DNA from: a virus
Direction: 5' to 3' (one strand)
IMG/VR virus record: IMGVR_UViG_3300018481_000029
Span: 1 to 50,634 of that record
Length of the DNA stretch: 50,634 nt
Shown: one piece after another, positions 1 to 7,226 of the stretch
Position numbering within the stretch: position 1 is the first letter of the stretch
Layout of the letters: the number at the start of each line of letters is the position of its first letter
The notes under the pieces: model-generated
The model's database searches: none
What the model saw: only the letters and a program-made list of their open reading frames with translations
Told to the model about the DNA's origin: nothing
Made by a program: the position numbers and the translations under genes

Positions 1-53
1 ACGTCAATGATCTCAGTAGGCGCATCAGGATCGTAAGGATACTGCACTGTCAT
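1..53 (-). CDS. N-terminal fragment of a leftward gene, cut by the window edge
   Basis: An ATG at 51-53 on the minus strand opens 17 codons, beginning MTVQYPYDPDAPTEIID, and runs off the left edge. A GAGGT ribosome site lies six bases upstream of the ATG. The fragment is acidic and proline-rich and I do not recognise it. It follows the 140-364 gene in the same direction after an 86-base gap. It could be the other half of the truncated gene at the right edge, but the two pieces differ by one base in frame if joined directly. Confidence 0.45.
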   Translation of the reverse strand, partial: MTVQYPYDPDAPTEIID

Positions 54-139
54 TGGAATACCTCGGATTTAGTCGGACGTATACCGGAAAAGGATTAAAG
101 GAATCGTCCGTCAGGTAGGAATCCTTCTCCGAGGGGAAT

Positions 140-364
140 CTACGCCTGTTCATCAGGGTAGTCAAGCACTGGTTCCTTGAGGGCCGCCTTCATCCGGTTG
201 AGAGTCCATCTGAGGCTCTCAATGCTTGACCCACCCACGTCTATCGGGTCCCGAGTCCACGCCGGGCTTTTGAGTATCTCATCAGCCTCGTAGTACTCGT
301 GAATGGCAAAGTAGTCCTCGCTATCGGGACACCTGTGCCTCATGACTCGGTACCTCCAGCCCAT
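140..364 (-). CDS. Small hypothetical protein (74 aa)
   Basis: This reading frame starts one base after the HU-like gene stops, so the two are probably co-translated. The product is mixed-charge and rich in Trp, Tyr, Asp and Glu, with no signal peptide, membrane segment or metal motif. No strong ribosome site sits at a good distance (a GAGGT lies about 14 bases upstream), which fits translational coupling. I do not recognise the family. Its place at the far end of the replication operon suggests an early, non-structural role, which is inference. Confidence 0.6.
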   Translation of the reverse strand: MGWRYRVMRHRCPDSEDYFAIHEYYEADEILKSPAWTRDPIDVGGSSIESLRWTLNRMKAALKEPVLDYPDEQA

Positions 365-365
365 C

Positions 366-662
366 TCACGCCGCGACTACCTCGTCCGGGACTCCTTCCA
401 GTACCTCTCGTTTTTCGGAGAGCTTGAATACCATACGGACTCTCTCGGGTACAGGATATTCTTCCCCTGTTCGAGGGTTTCGCCCCATTCTCTCTTTGGT
501 TCTGCGCGGATACCACACGCCGAATCCTCTCAGTTCGACCCTCTCCCCGTTGGCGAGAGTGTCCCCCAAGAGCTTCAGGCTCTCTTCTACTGCTGCCTTT
601 GCGTCAATGTAGCTCATCCCCAGCCTTTTCTGCAGGTGAGCTACGATGTCTTTCTTTACCAT
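366..662 (-). CDS. HU/IHF-family DNA-bending protein
   Basis: The product has the size (98 aa) and pattern of bacterial HU/IHF proteins. It has an N-terminal helical part (MVKKDIVAHLQKRLGMSYID), then RGFGVWYPRRTKERMGRNPRTGE, the conserved beta arm whose GRNPRTGE core is the family signature. Known members form dimers that wrap and bend DNA. A phage copy may help open the origin, compact DNA or assist packaging. Two ATGs are adjacent; the second (662) sits five bases after AAGGAGG and is the better start, the first being at 665. The gene is in the leftward early operon behind the Gp157-like gene. Confidence 0.9.
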   Translation of the reverse strand: MVKKDIVAHLQKRLGMSYIDAKAAVEESLKLLGDTLANGERVELRGFGVWYPRRTKERMGRNPRTGEEYPVPERVRMVFKLSEKREVLEGVPDEVVAA

Positions 663-672
663 CATCTCCTCC

Positions 673-1191
673 TTATTCTACCTTCATTCTCCAATGCTCT
701 TCGATGTAAACCCCTTCGATTTCGTTGCCGTCCTCGATGTACTTCTTGAGCGGAACCTTCTTGGGTTCGTAGGTTTCCTCATACCTGATAAACTGCTCCG
801 GCAGCCTCCTGACGTCACACTTATCGGTGTTGAGCTTCTCACTCCGAGTCCAAGTTACACCCAGTTGGCTCGTCTCATCCTTGAAGCCCTCGGGCTTACT
901 GTCCTCGTCCGGGTGCAGGGTCTTTCTGAGTATCCCTTCGAGCTTCGCCTGCTGCCGCTTGTAGTGATTCAGGGGTCCCATCAGCCGGTCGATCTCCGCC
1001 TGTACTTTCCCTGCTTCGAGTTCGTACATCCGGATCGCCCTCAGGTATCCCTTGAGCTTGTCTTCCCGCCTGAGCGAGAGACTGTCAAGCTGCTCCTCCT
1101 GCTCCGGGGTGATCTCCCCGCCTGACACGGCAATGTCGGCGAGCACCCCTCTCATTTCACTGTCTATATGCCAAAGACTTTGCCCCGCCAC
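673..1191 (-). CDS. Gp157-family phage protein
   Basis: The product (172 aa) matches the pattern of the siphovirus Gp157 family. It has an N-terminal LWHIDSEMRGVL segment, an acidic linker, then a coiled coil (about residues 30-85) with alternating Glu, Lys and Leu, and a C-terminal half ending in a PLKKYIEDG-type segment. The GTG at 1191 is chosen because AGGAG lies seven bases upstream; a farther GTG at 1215 has no such site. The family is often next to recombination or SSB genes and some members are annotated as conferring phage resistance, but its biochemical role is unsettled. It overlaps the upstream zinc-ribbon gene by 35 bases. Confidence 0.8.
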   Translation of the reverse strand: MAGQSLWHIDSEMRGVLADIAVSGGEITPEQEEQLDSLSLRREDKLKGYLRAIRMYELEAGKVQAEIDRLMGPLNHYKRQQAKLEGILRKTLHPDEDSKPEGFKDETSQLGVTWTRSEKLNTDKCDVRRLPEQFIRYEETYEPKKVPLKKYIEDGNEIEGVYIEEHWRMKVE

Positions 1192-1417
1192 TTCTTCTCT
1201 CCTTTCGTCTAACACTTACCAAGTGTTCTTCATGATCTTCTTCAACTCTCCTGCTGTAGCAGATAGCCGGGTCTGTAACGACCCACCCCCATACCTTCCC
1301 GCAGGGGCAGGTGTAGGTGTAGGCGTAGAGTTCGGTCCACTTGAACTCAAACTGCTCCTCACATATCCGGCAGAGGATTGGTTTCACCCTCTCCGGGGTA
1401 TCTGCTACCTCAACCAT
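1157..1417 (-). CDS. Small zinc-ribbon protein (86 aa)
   Basis: Four cysteines, C16-x2-C19 and C37-x-C39, in ILCRICEEQFEF and YTCPCGKVWGW form a plausible zinc ribbon, followed by a basic tail (VRRKERRSGG). The ATG at 1417 has GGAGG four bases upstream and overlaps the preceding gene's stop by 13 bases, so it is preferred over an in-frame start at 1513. Proteins like this bind nucleic acid or act as adaptors, but no specific function can be named. It sits in the early replication operon. Confidence 0.65.
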   Translation of the reverse strand: MVEVADTPERVKPILCRICEEQFEFKWTELYAYTYTCPCGKVWGWVVTDPAICYSRRVEEDHEEHLVSVRRKERRSGGAKSLAYRQ

Positions 1418-1710
1418 TTCGCCTCCACGAACATTGCCGCCACCGAAAGGATGGTGACTACAATCAAAGCGGCCAGCGTTCCAAGCACTACTCCGCCGTA
1501 CCAGTCCCACCACTGTTTCAATTTGGAGGGCCGTGGGTGGTCCTGATTCAGTTCAGCCACCCTCTGCTCCCTCTTCCACCATTCAGGCGGCCTGATGGGC
1601 TCGTATGAGCCAGCAGGCGGCTCTTCAAGAGCGGCTGTTACCCGTGGAATGACCCTCGGGCCCTGTATGCCTCTCAGGCTGGCCATAATCCTATTCACGG
1701 GATGTAGCAT
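1405..1710 (-). CDS. Tail-anchored single-span membrane protein (101 aa)
   Basis: The N-terminal 70 residues are soluble, proline- and arginine-rich. A single hydrophobic segment follows (GGVVLGTLAALIVVTILSVA, about residues 72-92) with a short polar end (EAKWLR). GGAGGTGGTGA directly precedes the ATG, giving a strong start that overlaps the previous gene by 20 bases. It could place an early phage protein at the host membrane. No family recognised. Confidence 0.65.
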   Translation of the reverse strand: MLHPVNRIMASLRGIQGPRVIPRVTAALEEPPAGSYEPIRPPEWWKREQRVAELNQDHPRPSKLKQWWDWYGGVVLGTLAALIVVTILSVAAMFVEAKWLR

Positions 1711-2071
1711 TCACCACCTCCCCGTAGATCTTGCTTCGCCACACCCTCTGAGGTCGTCTGTGGGCGGCTGAGCGCCGTGACTCGGCGTGAACGCCATCGC
1801 AGAGTTCAATCCACCCCTGCTTGCGTGCCCTCCGCATGACCGGCCCGGTTGCGCCGGGGGCGTGGTAGCCTGCTGGCATATCCTTATCCCCGGCTATGGC
1901 GTCATTCAGATCGTCGGCTGTTAGGATCTCCTGCTTCCGGGCGATCTGATAGACCTTCTCAAGGGCCGCGTCCTTCCACTCCTGATCGGCGTGCTCGTCT
2001 GCCCTCTTGATCGCCTTCTCCGTCTCCGGCTCCGGGTGTCTGAAGAGCGGCAGGTCTTCGTAGTCCCTCAT
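1691..2071 (-). CDS. Putative winged-helix-like phage protein (126 aa)
   Basis: The middle of the protein (DAALEKVYQIARKQEILTADD, then PGATGPVMRRARKQGWIE, then HRRPQRVWRSKIY) follows a pattern I associate with small phage proteins carrying a winged-helix-like fold: helix, acidic ADDL turn, GAVMRRA-type recognition helix, and a PQRVWRS strand. This suggests DNA binding but is pattern recognition only. Its ATG overlaps the stop of the upstream gene as ATGA, so translation is coupled. It belongs to the replication operon. Confidence 0.6.
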   Translation of the reverse strand: MRDYEDLPLFRHPEPETEKAIKRADEHADQEWKDAALEKVYQIARKQEILTADDLNDAIAGDKDMPAGYHAPGATGPVMRRARKQGWIELCDGVHAESRRSAAHRRPQRVWRSKIYGEVVNATSRE

Positions 2072-2409
2072 CTTGCCAGCCCCATTTCGCTTCGCATGAC
2101 GTTCAGGAGGCTTTGATAGATCGAGAGTTCCTGCCTCAGGGTCTCAATCCGGCTCCTCGCTGCCTTCGCCCTCGACTCCGCGATCCGGTAGAGGTCGCCG
2201 ACTTCGGCGGTCTGAATGTCCCGCTGAGCCTCTCTTGCCAGTTGCGTACCCTCGGCGGCAAGGTAGGCAAGGGCCTTCGCCTTGTGGTACCGGTTGTTGT
2301 ACTCGACCTCCATCTCAAGGAGCCTGTCGTATTCGTTGTGACTCTCCTGCAGCTTTGCAAGACACGTCAGCAGACTCGACTCCAGTTCGTCCGGGTTCAA
2401 ATGTCTCAT
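2068..2409 (-). CDS. Coiled-coil hypothetical protein (113 aa)
   Basis: From the ATG at 2409 (ATGA overlap with the previous stop) the product is almost wholly helical. Heptad-like stretches run from LESSLLTCLAKLQES to RIETLRQELSIYQSLL, with high Glu, Arg and Leu. An in-frame codon at 2523 would extend it by 38 residues of arginine-rich sequence, but that part lies inside the upstream gene and lacks a ribosome site. Size, charge and position are like small recombination or nuclease-modulating early proteins of phages. No specific family is claimed. Confidence 0.6.
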   Translation of the reverse strand: MRHLNPDELESSLLTCLAKLQESHNEYDRLLEMEVEYNNRYHKAKALAYLAAEGTQLAREAQRDIQTAEVGDLYRIAESRAKAARSRIETLRQELSIYQSLLNVMRSEMGLAR

Positions 2410-2654
2410 TTGTTTAGTAAGGAAGATCGACCTTTGGTCTCTTCCTTCCTCCTCTCTCCTGTGTTTTTCGCATCCTCCACGAGGTCGGGATATGCCTCCA
2501 TTTCGCCTGCGTATTGTTCCCACGGCACGATGGGAGAATTGTGTGTGACGCAGATCTGCACATGCTTCAGGTATGCCTGCCTGATCGTTGGGTGCGCGTC
2601 TGCCGGTATCTCCCCGAGGGCCTTCTCAGGGTTGAGGTGCGGGGCCCACGTCAC
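2406..2654 (-). CDS. Small hypothetical protein (82 aa)
   Basis: The GTG at 2654 overlaps the stop of the IS110-like gene as GTGA, with GAGAGG five bases upstream, which decides this start over ATGs at 2708 or 2984 that lie deep in the neighbour. The product begins MTWAPHLNPEKALGEIPA and ends in a very polar Lys/Glu-rich tail. It has two cysteine- or proline-containing turns but no recognisable motif. It is probably co-translated with the genes on both sides. Confidence 0.55.
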   Translation of the reverse strand: MTWAPHLNPEKALGEIPADAHPTIRQAYLKHVQICVTHNSPIVPWEQYAGEMEAYPDLVEDAKNTGERRKEETKGRSSLLNK

Positions 2655-3460
2655 CGCATCCTCTCGCTCGCCGTGGAAGACCGGGAGCCTTGCTCCGGGT
2701 TTCCGCATTCGACGGCGAGGTTTGGGGGCCTGATCTTTCCGAGCGGCTCCGGGACCTGCCTCCACTCGTTCCACAACAGAGTCTCGTAGAAGTGGCTCAG
2801 AAATATCTTGACTGTCCAGCGTCTTGCTCTCGCGCTCAGATGAGCCGGTGAGAGCATCCCTGCTTCGTAGGTTTCCCTCGTCTTCTTCCGCCATCTGTAC
2901 CCCTTCCGGAGCGTTCGCTCCGCCTCCCACTTCAGAGCGCCTTTGTTGTTCTGCATCTCTTCGTATGCTCTTCTCTCGGTCCAAAGCTGGCCGTAGAAGG
3001 AGCCCTCCTGACTCTTGGTTTTAATGAATGACTCACCCGCCCAGTAGGCTATTGCCTTGAGGGTCGGATTCCACCAAGGACGGTAGACCCGTCCGTCGTG
3101 CGGTCCATCCAGTCCTGCGTATCGCCAAAGAGAGTCAACCGACTCCATCCGGTTGAGGTCTACGTGAGCGAGAAGCCCAGCCGCTACGACCGGCCCTACT
3201 CCCGTAATTCCAAGGAGCCATCTCCCCGTCACGTCCTTCCCCACCCACGCGAGGAGGAACTTCCACCGCATCTCCTCTTCGCACTTGAGCGTCTTCAGCA
3301 GGGTATCCAGCAACCGGGGAGTAGAGATCGACTTCAGTCGCCTCTCCATCGTGACCCGCCTCCTGACAAGCAGGAGGTAGTCACGAAAAAGAGCCCTCGC
3401 TTCGTCTTTCCCAATCTCCCCGGCGCTGACTCTGAGCACTCTGCTCGCCACTCTAGACAT
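2651..3460 (-). CDS. IS110/IS116-type transposase C-terminal-like protein, no nuclease domain
   Basis: Residues about 80-145 (LLGITGVGPVVAAGLLAHV, then SLWRYAGL, then NPTLKAIAYWAGESFIK) match the C-terminal part of IS110/IS116/IS902 transposases, with a helix-hairpin-helix (about 82-100). The N-terminal RuvC-like DEDD nuclease half is absent. The serine-glycine motif normally after the YAGL segment is replaced by DGPHDGRVYRP. The basic C-terminal half (RKGYRWRKKTRETY) is unlike IS elements. With no inverted repeats around it and neighbours overlapping on both sides, it is more likely a resident DNA- or RNA-binding phage gene than a mobile element. It sits directly downstream of a hypothetical gene and the primase-helicase. 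Confidence 0.65.
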   Translation of the reverse strand: MSRVASRVLRVSAGEIGKDEARALFRDYLLLVRRRVTMERRLKSISTPRLLDTLLKTLKCEEEMRWKFLLAWVGKDVTGRWLLGITGVGPVVAAGLLAHVDLNRMESVDSLWRYAGLDGPHDGRVYRPWWNPTLKAIAYWAGESFIKTKSQEGSFYGQLWTERRAYEEMQNNKGALKWEAERTLRKGYRWRKKTRETYEAGMLSPAHLSARARRWTVKIFLSHFYETLLWNEWRQVPEPLGKIRPPNLAVECGNPEQGSRSSTASERMR

Positions 3461-4034
3461 CGAGCTTGGAGGGGAAGCTGACCTTCGGTGCTCTCTTCTT
3501 CTTCACGACCCTCGCCTTCGGGAACTCTGCCGGAGGGGCGATGTTTTTGAGCGCCTCGATGATTGAGCCGAGCCTCTCAAGGTTCCCAATCCCAATCTCC
3601 CGGTCAACCTTCCCGTAGAAGTCATATACCGCCGCCGCCCATACCTGCGTACCGAGCACGGTCAGTCCCGTGTACTCGATGAAGTTGGCGATTGACCTCA
3701 CGTCGAACGTCTTGTCAGGCGGCAGTTCCTGCTTGAGTGAGTTGATCGCCACCCCGATCATCGCCATCGCGTTCCCCATCAGCCCTGACGCATAGGTCGG
3801 CCACTTGGCCGCCTCCCGGCTCACGTCCTGCGGACAGGAAGCAAGTACCTCCTGCACGTCGTTGGTCTGATCGAGGGCCATCTGCATTGCGCCCTCGAAG
3901 ATCGGCCTCTCCAGCTTGTCGAGGACCTCCATCGCCCTCGTCAGGAGGTCATTCTCCGAGGCGATGGCGTCAACCATCTCCCGTGCCCTCTCCACGAGCA
4001 CTCTCCCTAACTCTGTATCGACTTGTATTCTCAT
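3453..4034 (-). CDS. Hypothetical protein in the replication operon (193 aa)
   Basis: The ATG overlaps the primase-helicase stop as TAATG and is preceded by GGAGGAG, so expression is coupled to the replicative helicase. The product is mainly helical, with an acidic-amphipathic N-terminal half (RAREMVDAIASENDLLTRAM), a middle with small residues (GLMGNAMAMIGVAIN) and a lysine-rich end (RVVKKKRAPKVSF) that may touch nucleic acid. I do not recognise it. A role with the helicase is suggested only by position. Confidence 0.65.
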   Translation of the reverse strand: MRIQVDTELGRVLVERAREMVDAIASENDLLTRAMEVLDKLERPIFEGAMQMALDQTNDVQEVLASCPQDVSREAAKWPTYASGLMGNAMAMIGVAINSLKQELPPDKTFDVRSIANFIEYTGLTVLGTQVWAAAVYDFYGKVDREIGIGNLERLGSIIEALKNIAPPAEFPKARVVKKKRAPKVSFPSKLDV

Positions 4035-5731
4035 TACTCCTCCGTCTCTTCCCAGTACCGGCCCCGTGCGGACTTCTGCTTCACAGGTTCCGGCTCAAGG
4101 GACTCTTCGTGCTCGGAGTAGCGCCCGGTAGACCGATCAAAGCGTAAATACGCAACCCCCGTTTTACCGCACCACTTCTTTCTGCACTTTTGAATGTGAA
4201 CTTCCAAGACGTCGCTTTGCATTTCGCGGTGAAGTACCAGCCCTACGTCGCTCTTGTTGTACCAAGCACTCGACCCCGAAGCGTCGTAGAGCGTCGGCAC
4301 CCCGAACTTCCCGTTCTCACCCTTCCGCAGTTTGGTTGGGTGGACGACTATCCAGCCGTGGACTTTGTGAATCCGGCAGAAGTGCCGGAACTGAATGAGC
4401 GCCTGTGTCACGAACTGCGTCTCGGTCATACCCGCGTCCGTTGGCTGCTCCAGTTCGTTCCAAGGGTCGATAATCAATCCCTTGATTCCCCGGCGAAGGA
4501 CAAGCGATTTGGCAATCCCGAGGATGCCCCTCAGGTTTCTCTGATCTTCCGCCGGGTTGATGATGATGAAGTGCCGGTCAAGGAACTCTATCGCCTCATC
4601 AAGCTCCTTCTCCGTCAGACCGTAGTCGGCAGAGAGTGGCTTCCCGGTGTAGATCTCCGTCAGTTGCGAAAGGTACTCCTCGGGCGGCAGGTTCTCGGGA
4701 GGGTAGACCGCAAACTGCCAGTCGTGCTCCCGGGCCATGTTCATCGTCATCGCCATCATGAACGAGCTTTTGCCCGAGCCCGGAATGCCGAGGACCATCG
4801 TCCAGTCCCCTTCCCTGACTTTGTAGTAAGGATCAAGGTTCGCCCAGCCGGTCGAGAGCCCTGTCGGGCGGCCATACTTGTAGAGCCGCTTCAGGTCATC
4901 GACCAGTTGCGAGACCTCCCACGCGCCTTCTATCGGCACAGGGGCCGGTTTGGAGAGTGCTTGTTTCAGAGCCTGACCTCCTAGTTTGCAAAGGACTTCA
5001 TTCGCGTCCTTGCACCCGTCGGGCCATACCACCCGATAACATCTGTCGGCTCCTACACGGCGAATGAACTCCTGTTGGAGCCTCTCACCTGCCTCATCGG
5101 CATCTCCTGCTAGTATCCACTTCTCGACGTTATCTATAACTTGCCCGTCATTGCCCAAAAAGTCAAGATTGGAACCCGCCCCATTTGGGACACTTACGAC
5201 GTTCGGGTATCCTTCCTGCCAAAGCGTCATAGCATCAATTTCGCCTTCAGTGACGAAAATCTCTTTATGAATCAGGCATGTATCGCGGTTGAAGAACGTC
5301 GGCTCTGCGCCTGTTTCCTGCTGAAACTTCTTGTCCCTCGTCCGGTACTTGACGTTCACAATCTCATTATTTTTCCGGAAGGGGATCGCCATACAGGCCC
5401 CAAGGCCGTTGCGTTCCCGGGTCTCGACCTCAAAGTGCTTGACCGTGTGGGCCTGTATCTGCCGCTCGTTGAAGTAGTCTATTAACTTGGCGTGCGGCGT
5501 TGCCGGGGTGGGCTTGTACTGCGGTCTATCGTACCGGACACTCGGACGTCTGCCCTCGTGAAGCGACCCGGACCAGCCACAGTAGTGGCAGTTCCAAACT
5601 CCCTTCTCGTGGTCGAGCGATAAACTCTTGTCGCGCTTGTCTCCGCGTTTTCCGTCGCACTCCGGACACCGGACCTTTTCCTTCCCGGTGCTACGGTGCG
5701 TACTTATCCCAACATCTCTCCAATCGAGCAT
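4034..5731 (-). CDS. T7 gp4-type primase-helicase
   Basis: This 565-residue protein joins the two replication activities found in T7 gp4. An N-terminal zinc ribbon (C22-x2-C25, C48-x2-C51) is followed by a TOPRIM primase core with IFVTEGEIDAM (about 158-168) and LAGDADEAGE (about 207-216). A RecA-like DnaB-family helicase follows, with Walker A GIPGSGKS at 315-322, Walker B KGLIIDPWNEL near 417-427 and the VVHPTK sensor region near 462-467. It should unwind the fork and make RNA primers. GGAGGTTGC precedes the ATG. All key residues look present. It is preceded by the SSB-like gene and a hairpin-rich spacer. Confidence 0.95.
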   Translation of the reverse strand: MLDWRDVGISTHRSTGKEKVRCPECDGKRGDKRDKSLSLDHEKGVWNCHYCGWSGSLHEGRRPSVRYDRPQYKPTPATPHAKLIDYFNERQIQAHTVKHFEVETRERNGLGACMAIPFRKNNEIVNVKYRTRDKKFQQETGAEPTFFNRDTCLIHKEIFVTEGEIDAMTLWQEGYPNVVSVPNGAGSNLDFLGNDGQVIDNVEKWILAGDADEAGERLQQEFIRRVGADRCYRVVWPDGCKDANEVLCKLGGQALKQALSKPAPVPIEGAWEVSQLVDDLKRLYKYGRPTGLSTGWANLDPYYKVREGDWTMVLGIPGSGKSSFMMAMTMNMAREHDWQFAVYPPENLPPEEYLSQLTEIYTGKPLSADYGLTEKELDEAIEFLDRHFIIINPAEDQRNLRGILGIAKSLVLRRGIKGLIIDPWNELEQPTDAGMTETQFVTQALIQFRHFCRIHKVHGWIVVHPTKLRKGENGKFGVPTLYDASGSSAWYNKSDVGLVLHREMQSDVLEVHIQKCRKKWCGKTGVAYLRFDRSTGRYSEHEESLEPEPVKQKSARGRYWEETEE

Positions 5732-5756
5732 ATAGCAACCTCCGTTATGAAATTAG

Positions 5757-5805
5757 CCTGAGTGGAGGGGTGCTCGCTGCCAACGCTCATCCCCTCCCGC
5801 TCAGG
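5757..5805 (-). repeat. Long hairpin between SSB-like and primase-helicase genes
   Basis: CCTGAG (5757-5762) pairs with CTCAGG (5800-5805), and GGAGGGG (5764-5770) pairs with CCCCTCC (5791-5797), giving 13 base pairs with a small internal bulge. There is no run of T on either side, so a simple terminator is unlikely. In the leftward mRNA it lies upstream of the primase ribosome site and could tune expression or mark a single-strand origin. Confidence 0.6.
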
Positions 5806-5832
5806 TCTTCAGCGCCTCCACCGTCTGCCTTC

Positions 5833-5877
5833 GAGATAAGCGCCCCCGACTGTCGGGCGACAAACGGGTTTTATCTC
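5833..5877 (-). repeat. Second hairpin in the SSB-primase spacer
   Basis: GAGATAA (5833-5839) pairs with TTATCTC (5871-5877), and inside it CGCCC and GGGCG can pair around a short loop. Together with the neighbouring hairpin, the 163-base spacer is almost entirely folded. It lies just after the SSB-like gene stop. Confidence 0.5.
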
Positions 5878-5894
5878 AAAGGGTGTGGGTGGCG

Positions 5895-6443
5895 CTAAAA
5901 TGGAACCGGTGTCCCGTCGTACCCAACCTGCTGGGACTCACCACTCGGGCTCGTCGCCTCTCTCAGGGTCCGGGAATCTTCCCCGTCCCCGAAGAGGTCG
6001 TCAATCACGTCCGTCAGCTTGACGGCGAGGTTCACGGCTTTTCCGATCTCTGTGTCAACCTCATCAAAAGACGCCCCACCCATGAGCCGCGCCTGTAGAA
6101 AGAGAGTGGCACACTTGCCAATCGTAACCTTAAGCCCCTTCGCTTCGGACTGCTGTACGGCTTCCGTTGCAGCCGGGCCTGTAACTTTCTCCAAGGTGTC
6201 CACATTGTACGCCTGCACCTGCTTTCCGAATTTACTCGTGTAGGTCCGGGGCGTGAACTCAATGTCTACCGTGTCTCCGTTCTTCAACAGGAGCTTCCTG
6301 AATTGAACGTACTGCGGGGTCTCGAACTGTTTGGATTGGTCAGTCTCGAAGAACCCGAATTTCCTTCCGTCTGTCCCTACGATGTTATGGATTCCGTTCC
6401 GGGATTCGAGGGCACCGATAACTACCCTTGCTTTTTCACTCAT
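5895..6443 (-). CDS. Putative single-stranded DNA-binding protein
   Basis: The product (182 aa) has a beta-rich N-terminal region that reads like an OB-fold (FGFFETDQSKQFETPQY, then GDTVDIEFTPRTYTSKFGKQ). A helical middle and an acidic tail ending in GTPVPF follow. Bacterial and phage SSBs end in an acidic tail with a terminal Pro-Phe, so the ending is suggestive. The second ATG (6443) is ten bases from AAGGAG and preferred over the ATG at 6452, which is almost on top of it. It is the first gene after the promoter at 6488-6516 and precedes the primase-helicase, as expected for SSB. No close homologue is named from sequence alone. Confidence 0.55.
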   Translation of the reverse strand: MSEKARVVIGALESRNGIHNIVGTDGRKFGFFETDQSKQFETPQYVQFRKLLLKNGDTVDIEFTPRTYTSKFGKQVQAYNVDTLEKVTGPAATEAVQQSEAKGLKVTIGKCATLFLQARLMGGASFDEVDTEIGKAVNLAVKLTDVIDDLFGDGEDSRTLREATSPSGESQQVGYDGTPVPF

Positions 6444-6487
6444 ATAACTCATTCTCCTTAATGTAAGTCTTTGCTGTCAGTTAGGGA

Positions 6488-6516
6488 ACTATACACCTAA
6501 GTAGTCTGACTGTCAA
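6488..6516 (-). promoter_or_regulatory. Sigma70-type promoter for the leftward replication operon
   Basis: On the minus strand TTGACA (6511-6516) is separated by exactly 17 bases from TATAGT (6488-6493). The start point would be near 6481, about 38 bases before the SSB-like ATG. The match is close to consensus and implies strong early transcription by host RNA polymerase. Confidence 0.85.
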
Positions 6517-6691
6517 CCCCTTCCGTAAACTTTTTTTCAACCCGCATTCCGACTTATGTTTAATGCTCCCAAATACACGTATCCTGTGTGAGGAAATTCT
6601 AATCGCGCAACCATCTCTGTCCTGCTTGATCGACTCGCTCGGTCTATTCGCCGGGTAATCTATGGTGGGGCTTACCGGCCCGACTGCCGAA

Positions 6692-6724
6692 GCAGGGAAT
6701 CGCTCTGTGTCGGCGATTCTCTGC
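6692..6724. repeat. Twelve-base-pair hairpin
   Basis: GCAGGGAATCGC (6692-6703) pairs with GCGATTCTCTGC (6713-6724) with one G-T pair and a nine-base loop. There is no T tract. It is followed by a short GAGG/CCTC hairpin. Confidence 0.6.
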
Positions 6725-6797
6725 GAGGCAAAAGATCCTCTTGAGCTAGTTAGCTAGATCTAGATCTTCTGTTTGTCATGTCCTCTCTGTCATGTAA

Positions 6798-6834
6798 GGG
6801 CTACGGGTCACGGGGGGCCCGTAAGCCGTAGCCC
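6798..6834 (-). terminator. GC-rich dyad after the winged-helix gene, possible terminator
   Basis: GGGCTACGG (6798-6806) pairs with CCGTAGCCC (6826-6834), and ACGGG/CCCGT can pair inside. It lies 15 bases past the stop of the leftward 6849-7202 gene. The minus-strand flank lacks a T run, so intrinsic termination in that direction would be weak; the plus-strand flank reads GTTGTTT. Confidence 0.45.
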
Positions 6835-6848
6835 GTTGTTTAAAGAGC

Positions 6849-7202
6849 TTACAGTACCGGACTCTCTGACTTCTCTAATCTTTTACAGAGTTGGGTCCTC
6901 CACTCTTGAGGCTGCTGCTCCCCGTAGATTCTCCACTCAGTCCGGTAATAACCCCTAAGCCCCCTCGACTGCTCACCCAGCAGGTAGCCCTCCTGCTCTA
7001 ATTCACGAAAGGCTGTCCGACGCCTCTCTCTCCCCCATCCGAACCGACGTTCTACGTCCTTAGGCCGGATTATCCACACCTCCGGCTTGGCCATTAGGTA
7101 AACGTATAGAGCTAATGCGTCTGAGGTGAGAGTATCGCAAGCCTCTCTCGGGATTTGAGTAAAGGGTATTCTGTCCCCTTTAGTAAGATGTTCTACTGAC
7201 AT
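6849..7202 (-). CDS. Winged-helix replication-type protein (117 aa)
   Basis: The product starts MSVEHLTKGDRIPFTQIP and contains DALALYVYLMAKPEVWII, then KDVERRFGWGRERRRTAFREL, then EQEGYLLGEQ. This is the pattern of phage and plasmid winged-helix proteins related to replication initiator or DnaD-like N-terminal domains: helix, helix-turn-helix with a basic recognition helix, and wing. The ATG at 7202 has AGGAGG four bases upstream; a longer frame to 7313 has no such site and would cross the leader hairpin. It could bind the adjacent non-coding, hairpin-rich region, which is inference from proximity. Confidence 0.7.
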   Translation of the reverse strand: MSVEHLTKGDRIPFTQIPREACDTLTSDALALYVYLMAKPEVWIIRPKDVERRFGWGRERRRTAFRELEQEGYLLGEQSRGLRGYYRTEWRIYGEQQPQEWRTQLCKRLEKSESPVL

Positions 7203-7226
7203 GAAACCTCCTGTTTGTTCTTGACA

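Larger units (their letters stand above)
6517..6848. other. Non-coding, hairpin-rich intergenic region
   Basis: No plausible gene is visible between the replication promoter and the winged-helix gene. The segment contains an A/T-rich stretch (about 6530-6600), the 12-bp hairpin at 6692-6724, a cluster of overlapping 6-10 bp palindromes around AGCT and GATCTAGATC (about 6743-6766), and the GC-rich dyad at 6798-6834. It is the longest gap in the replication block and a candidate origin or RNA-coding region. Confidence 0.5.

Noticed and set aside
2651-3460. Complete IS110 insertion sequence
   Set aside because: The nuclease half and the serine motif are absent, both neighbours overlap, and no boundary repeats are seen.
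4190-4984. Plus-strand open frame of 264 codons
   Set aside because: It is antisense to the middle of the primase-helicase, where the motifs are on the minus strand, and has no ribosome site.
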